64,000 nucleotides of DNA from an uncultured Solirubrobacteraceae bacterium (GTDB lineage Bacteria > Actinomycetota > Thermoleophilia > Solirubrobacterales > Solirubrobacteraceae): assembly GCA_902806205.1 (NCBI GenBank), contig CADCVR010000024.1, forward strand, positions 1 through 64,000, given 5' to 3'. Numbering within the stretch: position 1 is the first letter of the stretch; each line of letters opens with the position of its first letter. Position numbers and translations under genes: made by a program. Below the pieces are notes generated by a model, which saw nothing but the letters and a program-made list of their open reading frames with translations, made no database searches and was not told the origin of the DNA. This document shows, piece after piece, positions 1 to 7,790 of the stretch.

Positions 1-27
1 GGGGTGGGGGCGCGTCCCGGCCGCGGG

Positions 28-33
28 TAGGGT
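28..33 (+). promoter_or_regulatory. -10 box of thioesterase gene (leaderless)
   Basis: TAGGGT lies 6 nt before the ATG at position 40 and no Shine-Dalgarno sequence fits between them. Transcription would start at or next to the start codon. The -35 region is not evident. Confidence 0.5.
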
Positions 34-39
34 GCGGCG

Positions 40-414
40 ATGGCCTACGACGCCACCCTCGGGCTCGTCGTCGACGTGCTCGGGGACGAGCTTGCTCGCG
101 CCCACGTCCTCGTGGAGGACCGCCACAAGCAGCCGATGGGGCTCGTCCACGGCGGGCTGCTGGCCTCCGTCGCCGAGGCCCTCGGCGTCCGGGCGACCGC
201 CGCCGCGGTGGCCGCGGAGGGCGGGGCCGCGCGCGGCCTGTCGAGCCAGACGAGCTTCCTGCGGCCCCTGTTCGGCGGGACCCTGCGCGCGGAGGCCCGC
301 CGCCGGCACCGGGGGCGCACCACGTGGCTGTGGGAGGTGGACCTCGCCGGCGACGACGGGCGCCTGTGCGCGCTCGTGCGGGTCACCGTGGCGGTCGTGC
401 CCGCGCCCGGCTGA
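40..414 (+). CDS. PaaI-type hotdog-fold thioesterase
   Basis: This 124-aa protein is about one hotdog domain long. HGG at residues 37-39 followed by LLASVAEALG matches the hotdog central helix of acyl-CoA thioesterases of the PaaI/4HBT group. A later SSQTSFLRPLFGG segment and an AEARRRHRGR strand also fit the fold. It probably hydrolyses an acyl- or aryl-CoA thioester in the cytoplasm; the substrate cannot be told. In a men region it could be a DHNA-CoA thioesterase, but that is only a suggestion from position. The ATG at 40 is chosen because a -10 box sits 6 nt upstream. It ends 12 nt from the convergent dehydrogenase gene. Confidence 0.85.
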   Translation: MAYDATLGLVVDVLGDELARAHVLVEDRHKQPMGLVHGGLLASVAEALGVRATAAAVAAEGGAARGLSSQTSFLRPLFGGTLRAEARRRHRGRTTWLWEVDLAGDDGRLCALVRVTVAVVPAPG

Positions 415-426
415 GGCGGGCGGGGC

Positions 427-1311
427 TCAGGCCGGCCGGATGACGTTCTGCAGCGGCTCGCCGCGCAGGACCCGGCCCATCTGCTCGACGGCGAGGACGC
501 GCGCGCGCTCGTCGGCCTGGGCCGAGTCGCCGGCCTGGTGGCTCGTCAGGGCGAGCAGCCCCGGGGCCGCCCACAGCGGGTGGTCGTCGGGCAGCGGCTC
601 GGGGTCCACGACGTCCAGGACCGCGCGCAGCCGCCCGGATCGCAGCTCGGCCAGGAGGGCCGGGGTGTCGACCGAGGCGCCGCGGCCCGCGTTGACGAAC
701 AGCGCGCCGTCGCGCATCCGGCCCAGGAACGCGGCGTCGACCAGGCCCCGGGTGGCGTCGGTCAGCGGCGTCAGCAGGATCACGGTGTCCGCGCCGGACA
801 GGAGTTCGGGGAGCTCGTCCATCCCGTGGACCCCCTCGCGCGCGCGTCGCCCGACGCCCTGCACCGTGACGCCGAGCGCCTCGAGGAGCCGCCCCGTGGC
901 GCGGCCGATGGAGCCGTAGCCGACGATGACGGCGGTGCTTCCCGCGACGTCGTGCGGGGGCTCGTAGTTCCAGGAGCGCCTCTGGGCCGCCTCGAGCAGG
1001 CCGGTGGCCGCGCCGAGCACCGCGCCGACGACCCACTCGGCGACGGGGGCGTCGCGGGCGCCGCGGGCGTTGCACAGCGTGACGCCGGCGGGAATCCGGT
1101 CCTCGATCCACTCCGTCCCGGCCGACAGGACCTGCACCACGCGCAGGTCCGGCAGCCCGCCGAGATCCCTGTCCAGGCCCGAGTCGGGGACCAGGAACGC
1201 GACGCCGTCCAGGCCGTCCTCCGCCCGGCGCACCTCGACGCCGGCCGGCGCCAGGGCGCGCAAGCGCTCCCACTCGTCACGGGACACGGCGGCGATCACG
1301 TCCTCCACCAT
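427..1311 (-). CDS. D-2-hydroxyacid dehydrogenase family protein
   Basis: The 294-aa protein has the Rossmann motif GYGSIG (131-136), the NAGRG segment with catalytic Arg210, Glu238 in VVDPEPLP and His258 in SHQAG. These are the Arg, Glu and His of the D-isomer-specific 2-hydroxyacid dehydrogenases. It likely reduces a 2-keto acid or oxidises a D-2-hydroxy acid with NAD(P)H in the cytoplasm. It is shorter than phosphoglycerate dehydrogenases and lacks an ACT domain, so it is not serA. The substrate is unknown. Its ATG is 32 nt from the divergent GTG of the MFS-MenD fusion gene. Confidence 0.88.
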   Translation of the reverse strand: MVEDVIAAVSRDEWERLRALAPAGVEVRRAEDGLDGVAFLVPDSGLDRDLGGLPDLRVVQVLSAGTEWIEDRIPAGVTLCNARGARDAPVAEWVVGAVLGAATGLLEAAQRRSWNYEPPHDVAGSTAVIVGYGSIGRATGRLLEALGVTVQGVGRRAREGVHGMDELPELLSGADTVILLTPLTDATRGLVDAAFLGRMRDGALFVNAGRGASVDTPALLAELRSGRLRAVLDVVDPEPLPDDHPLWAAPGLLALTSHQAGDSAQADERARVLAVEQMGRVLRGEPLQNVIRPA

Positions 1312-1331
1312 GCCAGGCGGGCGCCCTGCTG

Positions 1332-1337
1332 TAGTGC
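1332..1337 (+). promoter_or_regulatory. -10-like box of MFS-MenD fusion gene
   Basis: TAGTGC lies 6 nt before the GTG at 1344 inside the 32-nt divergent gap. It departs from TANNNT at the last base, so support is modest. Confidence 0.35.
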
Positions 1338-1343
1338 CTGCCC

Positions 1344-3056
1344 GTGCGCGCCAGCTTCCGCGTCCTCGGCCGGCCGGCCTTCCGCAACCTGTGGCTCGCG
1401 CAGACCACGAGCGTCCTCGGCGACCGCCTGGTGCTCGTCGCCCTCGCCCTGTTCGTCACCGACCTCACGGGAAGCGCGAGCGACGTCGGTCTGGTGCTGG
1501 CCGCGGGGACCGTCCCGTTCGTCGCGTTCCTGCTCGTCGGCGGCGTGTGGGCCGACCGGCTGCCGCGGGCGCGGCTCATGGTCGGCACGGACCTCGTCCG
1601 GGCCGGGCTGCACGGGCTCCTGGCGGTCCTCATCTTCACCGAGACGGTGCAGGTCTGGCACCTGGTGGTCATCGAGGCGCTGTTCGGGACCGCCCAGGCG
1701 TTCTTCCGCCCCGCCTCGACGGGACTGCTGCCGCGCACCGTCCCGGCGGCGGAGATCCAGGAGGCGCACGCCCTCACGAACATGACCAACAACGTCGCCG
1801 AGCTCACGGGGCCCGCGCTGGCCACCGCGCTCGTGCTCGGCGTCGGGGCGGGGTGGGCGTTCGCCCTCGACGCCGTCACCTTCCTCGTCAGCGCGTGGTT
1901 CCTGCTCCGCGTGGACGTGGCGGACGCCCCGCCGACGGCCGCGGAGCGCTCCACCGTCCTCTCGGACCTCGCCGAGGGCTTCGGCCACGTGCGCTCGCGC
2001 CCGTGGGTGTGGGTCACCGTCGCGGTCTTCGCGCTCGCCGTGCCGCTCGGCTACGGGCCGCTGTTCGTCCTGGGCCCCGCCGTGGCGGGCGGCACGTACG
2101 ACTCCGCGGCGCTGTTCGGGATCGCCACCGCGCTGCTCGGCGCCGGCGCGCTCGCGGGCGCCACCCGTCCCGACGTCGTGCTCCGCGTCGGTGACCTGCC
2201 GACGGGCAAGCCCCTGCGCGAGTGGCTCGCCGGCGCGGACGCGATCCAGGTCGGCCTCGACCCCGAGGGCGCCTGGCAGGACCCCGCCGCCACGCTCGAC
2301 CTCTCGCTGCCCGCCGAGCCGGCCGGCGTGCTGGCGGAGCTGGCCGGGCGGCTCGCGCCCGGGCCCGCCGAGCCCCCGCCCTACCTCAGCGGCTGGCTGC
2401 GCGCCGACCAGCTCGCCGCGAGTGCCCTCGACACGACGCTCGGCGAGCAGCTCTCCGAGCCTCGCGTCGCCCGGGAGCTCGGCCTGGGCCTTCCCCCGGA
2501 GGCGACGCTCGTCGTCAGTGCCTCCATGCCGATCCGCGACGTCGAGACGTTCTTCCCCGCCCGGGAGAGCCCGCCGCGAGTGCTCTCCAACCGCGGGGCG
2601 AACGGCATCGACGGTGTCGTCTCGACGGCGTTCGGGGTCGCGGCCGGCTCCCCCGGCCCCGTCGTCGCGCTGATCGGCGACGTCGCCCTGGCCTACGACG
2701 TCGGCGCCCTGGTCAGCGCGCGACGCCTGCGGCTCGCGCTCACCCTCGTGCTGATCGACAACGAGGGCGGCGGCATCTTCGACTTCCTGCCCGTCGCCGA
2801 CACGCGGCCGCACGACACCTACGAAGTCCACGTCGCGACGCCGACCGGACTGGACTTCGCCGACGTCGCGGTCGCCTTCGGCCTGCGCTACCTGCCCGCC
2901 ACCTCCGTCCCGGAGTTCCGCCGCGCGCTCGACGCGGGCCTGGCGGACGACGGCGTCTGCCTCGTCCACGTGCACACCGACCGCGCGCACAACGTCCGCC
3001 TGCACCGCCGGGTGTGGAACGACGTCGAGCGCGCGCTCGCCGACGACCACCGGTGA
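1344..3056 (+). pseudogene. In-frame chimera: N-terminal MFS transporter fused to C-terminal MenD
   Basis: The 570-aa reading frame joins two unrelated proteins. Residues 1 to about 273 are the first two thirds of a major facilitator transporter, with the loop 2-3 motif GVWADRLPRAR. From about residue 276 (TRPDVVLRVGDLPTGKP) it is the second half of MenD, the thiamine-diphosphate SEPHCHC synthase of menaquinone synthesis. The MenD part keeps SNRGANGIDG, the cofactor motif near 444-446 (GDV) and NEGGGIF near 473. The whole MenD pyrimidine-binding domain, which carries the catalytic Glu, and the last MFS helices are missing. MenD activity is therefore not expected. A deletion of roughly 1.2 kb between adjacent MFS and menD genes, or a misassembly, would explain it. 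menF lies convergent downstream. Confidence 0.8.
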
Positions 3057-3096
3057 ACGCCGGATCGCGCCCGAGGGTGGACACCATCCGGCGTTC
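3055..3096. terminator. Bidirectional hairpin terminator between menD end and menF
   Basis: GAACGCCGGAT (3055-3065) is perfectly repeated as ATCCGGCGTTC (3086-3096), an 11-bp stem with a 20-nt loop. The stem overlaps the stop of the rightward gene and lies before the end of the leftward menF, so it can serve both. There is no strong U tract. Confidence 0.65.
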
Positions 3097-3125
3097 GCCC
3101 CGCGGTGCGCAGGGCATCCGTCGGG

Positions 3126-4583
3126 CTACAGCGCCAGCACCGGCAGGAGCGCCTGGAGCTTGGTCTCCGTCTCGGCCAGCTCGGCCGCCGGGTCGGAGTC
3201 GCGGACCACGCCGACCCCCGCGTAGCAGCGCGCCACCGGCCCCTGAAGCAGCGCGCAGCGCAGCGCCACGCAGAACTCGCCGTCCTCGTTGAGGTCCGTC
3301 CAGCCGACGGGGCCCGCGTACCAGCCGCGGTCGAGGCCCTCGAGCGCCGGAACGAGCGGGGCCGCCGCCGCCCACGGCTCGCCGCCCACAGCCGGGGTCG
3401 GGTGCAGGAGGCCCGCGAGCTCGACGGCCGCGACGTGCTCGACCAGTTGGGCGCGGATCGGCGTCGCGAGGTGCTGGATGTTCGCCATCCTGATCACCTG
3501 CGGCTCCTCGGCGGCCGTCACCCACAGCGCGACGCGCTCGAGTGCGCGCTCGATCCGGCGGGTCACGATCTCCTGTTCCCCGCGGTCCTTCTCCGAGCGC
3601 AACAGCTGCTCACCGAGGTAGTCGTCGACGGCGGGGTCGGCCGAGCGCCGGGCCGAGCCCGCCAGCGCCAGCGTGCCGGCGCGCAGGCCGTCGCGGCGGA
3701 CGAGCAGCTCGGGGCTGGCGCCCAGGAAGGTCGCGTCGCCGCGCCCGACGGCGAACACGTAACAGGAGGGGAACGCCTCGCGCAGCACGCCGAGCACCGC
3801 GCCCGCGTCGTGCGCGCGGCTGCGACCCGTATGGACTTGGACCTCGCGCGCGAGCACGACCTTCTCGAGCTCGCCGGCGCGGATGCGCTCGACCGCGCGG
3901 GCGACGGCGCCCTCGTAGTGCTCGGGCGGCATCGCGCTGACGACACGCGCGCGCCCCGCGGGGTCCGGGTCGAGGAGCGGCAGCCCTGCGAGGCGCAGCT
4001 CGTCGCAGCGCGCCTCCAGCCCCGCCAGCAACCTCTCGGGGGTGTCCCGGGGGCGCGCGAGCGCGTGGAGGGTCATGCGGACGTCGTCCCCGCGCCGCGC
4101 GATGGCGATCTCCGGGACGTGCAGCGAGGCCGGCGCGAAGCCGCTCCAGTGCGGGGCGTGCCCGCCCTCGGGCGCGAAGGCGAAGCCGCCGACCGCGATG
4201 GGGCCCGCGCCGCGCGGGCGCCCGCGATCGTCGTGCGCGTCGCAGCAGGCGTCGGACGCCAGGCGGCGCCAGCGCGCCGCACCCGTCCGGAAGCGATCAG
4301 GCCCCTGGCTCTCGAGTGCCTTCACGCACCCCAGCGTGGCCAGCGCGGAACGCTCGCGGTCCGGCTGCTCGAAGACGAACCACGGCTCGCCGGCGCGGCG
4401 GGAGGCCACGACGACGGCCGTCGGATCCGTGCGCGGGTCGAGCGCCACGGTGACCGCGGCGAGCGCTTCGCCGGCGCGCACCTGGCGTGCCCGCCGGACC
4501 GCGGCCTCGAGCTGCCGCTGCAGCCGCGCACGGTCGGCGGGCAGCAGCGAGAACGGGGGACGAGCGGCGGTCAGGGTCGGCAT
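3126..4583 (-). CDS. menF: Isochorismate synthase
   Basis: The 485-aa protein belongs to the chorismate-utilising family (MenF, EntC, TrpE). It isomerises chorismate to isochorismate, the first step of classical menaquinone synthesis. Conserved blocks are the KVVLAREV strand near 240, LGASPELLVRR, HPTPAVGGEPW near 394 and GWYAGPVGWTDLNEDGEF near 424, which carries acidic metal ligands. No glutamine-amidotransferase partner gene is adjacent, which argues against anthranilate synthase. The remains of menD are convergent on the other side of a shared terminator, supporting MenF over a siderophore enzyme. The ATG start is 13 nt after a TACCCT box on its strand. Confidence 0.88.
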   Translation of the reverse strand: MPTLTAARPPFSLLPADRARLQRQLEAAVRRARQVRAGEALAAVTVALDPRTDPTAVVVASRRAGEPWFVFEQPDRERSALATLGCVKALESQGPDRFRTGAARWRRLASDACCDAHDDRGRPRGAGPIAVGGFAFAPEGGHAPHWSGFAPASLHVPEIAIARRGDDVRMTLHALARPRDTPERLLAGLEARCDELRLAGLPLLDPDPAGRARVVSAMPPEHYEGAVARAVERIRAGELEKVVLAREVQVHTGRSRAHDAGAVLGVLREAFPSCYVFAVGRGDATFLGASPELLVRRDGLRAGTLALAGSARRSADPAVDDYLGEQLLRSEKDRGEQEIVTRRIERALERVALWVTAAEEPQVIRMANIQHLATPIRAQLVEHVAAVELAGLLHPTPAVGGEPWAAAAPLVPALEGLDRGWYAGPVGWTDLNEDGEFCVALRCALLQGPVARCYAGVGVVRDSDPAAELAETETKLQALLPVLAL

Positions 4584-4660
4584 GACGCTTCGGGTCAGGG
4601 TACGGCCCGGCCGGCGCCGACCTGCGCCCGGACCGTCGCCTGCGGCGAGGCGCGGCCAGG

Positions 4661-5218
4661 TCAGGTCTCGCCGCGGCCGCGGGAGATCGCGATCTCCCCC
4701 GTGCGCATCATCTCGATGAGTCCGAACGGGCGCACGTTGCGCTCGAAGGCCTCGATCTTGTCCACGGTGCCGGTGATCTCGACGACCAGCGAGCGCTTGG
4801 TCACGTCGATCACCTTCCCGCGGAAGATGTCGCAGAGCTGCATGACCTCGGCGCGCTGGTTCCCGTCGGCGGTGACCTTGAACATCGCAAGCTCGCGCGA
4901 CACCGCGTCGGCGGGCTCGAGGTCGCGGATCTTGAGCACGTTGACGAGCTTGTGAAGCTGCTTGGTCACCTGGTCGATCGGGTGGTTGGCCCCGTCGAGC
5001 GTGATCGTGATCCGCGAGATGTGATCGTCGTCGGTCGGCCCGACCGAGAGGGTGTCGATGTTGAAGCCGCGTCGCGCGAAGAGGCTCGTGATGCGCGTCA
5101 GGACACCCGGCTTGTTCTCCACGAGGATCGACAGGATGTGCTTGCGACCGCTGCGGACCGAACCGGCGGATTCGAGGTCTTCGAGGGACAGGACCTCCTT
5201 GACTCCCGGCTCACCCAT
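4661..5218 (-). CDS. ilvN: Acetolactate synthase small (regulatory) subunit
   Basis: This 185-aa protein starts its ACT domain at about residue 25 (HILSILVENKPGVLTRI), the valine-binding fold that gives feedback inhibition of acetolactate synthase. The second half, with LVVEITGTVDKIEAFE, is the C-terminal domain of IlvH/IlvN. It partners the IlvB large subunit in the first common step of valine, leucine and isoleucine synthesis. Its ATG lies 6 nt after the ilvB stop, so translation is probably coupled. No ilvC follows; the next leftward gene is menF, about 80 nt away. Confidence 0.95.
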   Translation of the reverse strand: MGEPGVKEVLSLEDLESAGSVRSGRKHILSILVENKPGVLTRITSLFARRGFNIDTLSVGPTDDDHISRITITLDGANHPIDQVTKQLHKLVNVLKIRDLEPADAVSRELAMFKVTADGNQRAEVMQLCDIFRGKVIDVTKRSLVVEITGTVDKIEAFERNVRPFGLIEMMRTGEIAISRGRGET

Positions 5219-5224
5219 GTCCGC

Positions 5225-6922
5225 TCACCCCACCATGTCGCGCGCGGCCTCGCCGGGCACGATCATCGGGTAGGTGTTCTCCTCGCGGGTGACGCGCACG
5301 TCGACCACGACGGGCCCGGGAGTCGCGATCGCCGCGCGGATGTCGTCCACGAGCGTGTCCTTGTTCGTCAGGCGCACTCCCGTGCAGCCGTAGGCCTCGG
5401 CGAGCTTGACGAAGTCGGGGAACCGGCCCATGTCGACGCTCGAGTAGCGCTTCTCCCAGAAGAGCTCCTGCCACTGGCGGACCATGCCGAGGTACCCGTT
5501 GTTGGCGATGATCACCTTCACGGGGATCGCCTCCTGCGCGCACGTGGCGAACTCCTGGGCGTTCATCTGGATCGAGCCGTCGCCGGTGAGGCAGACGACG
5601 GTCGCCTCCGGGCATCCGACGGCGGCGCCCATGGCGGCGGGCAGGCCGAAGCCCATCGTGCCCAGCCCGCCGGAGGAGATCCACTGGCGGGGACGCTTGT
5701 AGTGGTAGTACTGCGCCGCCCACATCTGGTGCTGGCCCACGTCGGTCGTGATGATCGCCTCGCCGCCCGTGGCCTCGTAGACGGCCTCGATCAGCCGCTG
5801 CGGCTTGATCTCGGTGTCCTCGCTCTCCTCGTATCCGAGCGGATGCTTCAGCTGCCAGCCCTCGATGCGCTGCCACCAGCCCGACAGGCGGCCCGGGTCG
5901 GCACCGAGCGCGTCGTACTCGGCCTTCAGCTTGACCAGGATGCCCTTCGCGTCGCCGACGATCGGGATGTGCGCCGGGACGTTCTTGGAGATCTCCGCCG
6001 GGTCGACGTCGATGTGGATGAACTTCGCGCGCGGGGCGAACTCGGAGAGCTTGCCGGTGATGCGGTCGTCGAAGCGGGCTCCGACGCAGCAGATGAGGTC
6101 GGCCTCGTCCATGGCGTAGTTCGCCGTGCGCGTGCCGTGCATCCCGAGCATCCCGAGCCATTGCGGGTCCGGCGCGGGGTAGGCGCCCAGGCCGTTGAGC
6201 GTCGTGGTCACCGGAAAGCGGTCGGCGCGGCAGAAGGCGGCGAGCTCGTCTCCCGCGTCGGCGAGGATCACGCCGCCGCCCGCGTAGATCACGGGCCGGC
6301 GTGCCGCCGCCAGGGCCTTGGCGGCCTGGCGGACCTGCTTGACGTTGCCCTCCGTCGTGGGCTGGTAGCCCGGCAGGCGGACGTCCGTGATCGGCACGTA
6401 GTCGATGTCGGCCTTCGAGAGGTCCGTCGGGATGTCGAGCACGACCGGGCCGGGGCGACCCGTGCGCGCGATGTGGAACGCCTCCTTGACCGCGCGCGGG
6501 ATCTCCGTGGGGTGCTGGATCATGATCGAGTGCTTGACGGCCGGCATGGTGATGCCGATCACGTCGGCCTCCTGGAAGCCGTCCGTGCCCAGCAGGTCCG
6601 TCCGCACCTGACCCGTGATGAAGACCACGGGAACCGAGTCCATCATCGCGTCCATGATCGGCGTCACGAGGTTCGTCGCGCCCGGGCCGCTCGTACCGAA
6701 CGCGACGCCGACCTTGCCCGTCGCCTTGGCGTAGCCCTCGGCCGCGTGACCGCCGCCGGCCTCGTGGCGCACGAGGATGTGGCGGATCCCGCCGTCGTAC
6801 AGCGCGTCGTAGGTGGGGATGTTCGCTCCGCCCGGAAGGCCGAATACGACGTCGACGCCCTCCGCCTTCAGGCACTCCATCACGGCATCGACTGCTCGCA
6901 CTCGCCCCTCGACCTCCTTCAC
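5225..6922 (-). CDS. ilvB: Acetolactate synthase large (catalytic) subunit
   Basis: The 565-aa protein is a thiamine-diphosphate enzyme that condenses two pyruvates to acetolactate, or pyruvate with 2-oxobutyrate. The catalytic Glu54 lies in RHEAGGGHAAEGYA. The cofactor motif GDGSIQMNAQEF is near 446 and NNGYLGMVRQW near 473, so both halves of the active site are present. The start is uncertain. The GTG at 6922 has no ribosome site, but AAGGAGG (6913-6919) lies inside the frame 11 nt before another in-frame GTG at 6901. That second start would give a family-like N-terminus (VRAVDAVMECLKAEG). A short upstream ORF ends 9 nt before 6922. Confidence 0.95.
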   Translation of the reverse strand: MKEVEGRVRAVDAVMECLKAEGVDVVFGLPGGANIPTYDALYDGGIRHILVRHEAGGGHAAEGYAKATGKVGVAFGTSGPGATNLVTPIMDAMMDSVPVVFITGQVRTDLLGTDGFQEADVIGITMPAVKHSIMIQHPTEIPRAVKEAFHIARTGRPGPVVLDIPTDLSKADIDYVPITDVRLPGYQPTTEGNVKQVRQAAKALAAARRPVIYAGGGVILADAGDELAAFCRADRFPVTTTLNGLGAYPAPDPQWLGMLGMHGTRTANYAMDEADLICCVGARFDDRITGKLSEFAPRAKFIHIDVDPAEISKNVPAHIPIVGDAKGILVKLKAEYDALGADPGRLSGWWQRIEGWQLKHPLGYEESEDTEIKPQRLIEAVYEATGGEAIITTDVGQHQMWAAQYYHYKRPRQWISSGGLGTMGFGLPAAMGAAVGCPEATVVCLTGDGSIQMNAQEFATCAQEAIPVKVIIANNGYLGMVRQWQELFWEKRYSSVDMGRFPDFVKLAEAYGCTGVRLTNKDTLVDDIRAAIATPGPVVVDVRVTREENTYPMIVPGEAARDMVG

Positions 6923-6931
6923 GCTGCTCGC

Positions 6932-6961
6932 CTACGGCTGCCTGCGGTCCTCCAGGCCCAT
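6932..6961 (-). CDS. Leaderless 9-codon upstream ORF of ilvBN
   Basis: ATG at 6961 opens a frame for MGLEDRRQP that stops with TAG 9 nt before the first candidate ilvB start. TACCAT lies 6 nt before the ATG, so the ilvBN mRNA would begin at this codon. The peptide has one Leu and no Val or Ile run, so it is not a classical branched-chain attenuator peptide. It could load ribosomes for ilvB or be incidental. Confidence 0.4.
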   Translation of the reverse strand: MGLEDRRQP

Positions 6962-6967
6962 GGGTCG

Positions 6968-6973
6968 ATGGTA
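6968..6973 (-). promoter_or_regulatory. -10 box of ilvBN transcript
   Basis: TACCAT on the minus strand ends 6 nt before the upstream-ORF ATG at 6961 and about 40 nt before the first candidate ilvB start codon. Confidence 0.45.
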
Positions 6974-6992
6974 GCTCAGGCCGGGACGAGGA

Positions 6993-7292
6993 TTACGTCG
7001 CGGGATGCGCCCTGCGCGCCGCGTCGGCGCTGGACTCGATCGCCAGCTCCGGGAAGTTGAGCTCCGTGCCGCAGCGGGTGCACAGCGCGTCGTAGATCAT
7101 GCAGAGGCGCCCGCACCCGGGGCACGGGCGCCGCAGCTCCTCGGTCTCGCGGCGGAAGAGCAGCACGCCGGCGAGTCCGAGGACGGGGAAGACCGCGCCG
7201 ATCAGACCCCACATCAACCACGACGTCCCCTTCGCGCGGGCCACCAGCGCCGTGACGACGCCGAAGGCCGAGCAGAGAGCGAGGTAGATCAC
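6993..7292 (-). CDS. Small membrane protein with C-terminal zinc ribbon
   Basis: The 99-aa protein has two hydrophobic segments (about residues 1-17 and 26-47) followed by CPGCG and CTRCG, a four-cysteine zinc-ribbon pattern near residues 57-75. The function is unknown; the layout suggests a membrane-anchored metal-binding domain facing the cytoplasm. The GTG start overlaps the stop of the preceding 60-aa membrane protein by 4 nt (GTGA), so the two are translated together. Confidence 0.7.
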   Translation of the reverse strand: MIYLALCSAFGVVTALVARAKGTSWLMWGLIGAVFPVLGLAGVLLFRRETEELRRPCPGCGRLCMIYDALCTRCGTELNFPELAIESSADAARRAHPAT

Positions 7293-7471
7293 GGTTCACG
7301 TGAGACGACGTACCACAACGCCGCCCCGCCCACGACCAGGATGATCAGCGTGAGGTAGAAGAGGCCGAAGAGGAAGCTGGTGATCAGCTCGAACACCAGG
7401 TACAAGACGACCAGGAGCCCGACGAGCCCGAGCAGACGCATGGGCAACGAGAAGCGGGACAAGTCGGGCAT
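7289..7471 (-). CDS. 60-aa membrane protein
   Basis: Nearly the whole protein is hydrophobic: two probable helices around residues 11-33 and 35-55 after a short N-terminal tail. I do not recognise a family. It is first in a two-gene unit with the zinc-ribbon membrane protein, with a 4-nt overlap. TACTAT lies 6 nt before its ATG, a clear leaderless arrangement that supports both gene and start. Confidence 0.65.
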   Translation of the reverse strand: MPDLSRFSLPMRLLGLVGLLVVLYLVFELITSFLFGLFYLTLIILVVGGAALWYVVSREP

Positions 7472-7477
7472 GTCCGG

Positions 7478-7483
7478 ATAGTA
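7478..7483 (-). promoter_or_regulatory. -10 box of 60-aa membrane protein gene
   Basis: TACTAT on the minus strand, 6 nt before the ATG at 7471; no ribosome site is present. One of the best matches to TANNNT in the window. Confidence 0.55.
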
Positions 7484-7520
7484 GCCAGGCGACTCGGGGC
7501 CCGGCTTCAGACCGTGGACG

Positions 7521-7730
7521 TCAGTCGTAGCTGCGCTTCAGATAGTCGTAGCGAGGCTGACCCTCCGCTCGGCGCGATTCGTCGAACTGCAGCCGGGCGA
7601 GTCGGTAGCGACGGACCTTCGTCTCGGTGCTCGGCGCGACGACACGCGACGCGGCGGCGAACAGCAGGAGGCGGTGGGGCTCGAGGATGGGCATGGCGAC
7701 ATCCTCCGCGAGACGGGCCTGGGTTTGCAC
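7521..7730 (-). CDS. Short hypothetical protein, or tail of an interrupted gene
   Basis: A GTG at 7730 opens a 69-aa frame ending in RYDYLKRSYD with protein-like composition (PILEPHRLLLFAAASR). No ribosome site or -10 box precedes the GTG. Coding-like sequence extends upstream in the same frame for 20 codons (from GEHKPGPTVEG) to the TAG at 7791-7793 that ends the previous gene. Either this is a separate small gene, or the two frames were one gene split by a nonsense codon. No family recognised. Confidence 0.45.
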   Translation of the reverse strand: MQTQARLAEDVAMPILEPHRLLLFAAASRVVAPSTETKVRRYRLARLQFDESRRAEGQPRYDYLKRSYD

Positions 7731-7790
7731 GTCGTTCTGGCCGAATGTCGCACCGAGGCCTTCGACCGTCGGTCCAGGCTTGTGCTCCCC

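Noticed and set aside
6932-6973. Classical leucine/valine attenuator before ilvB
   Set aside because: The leader peptide has no run of branched-chain codons and I see no competing hairpins or terminator in the short leader.
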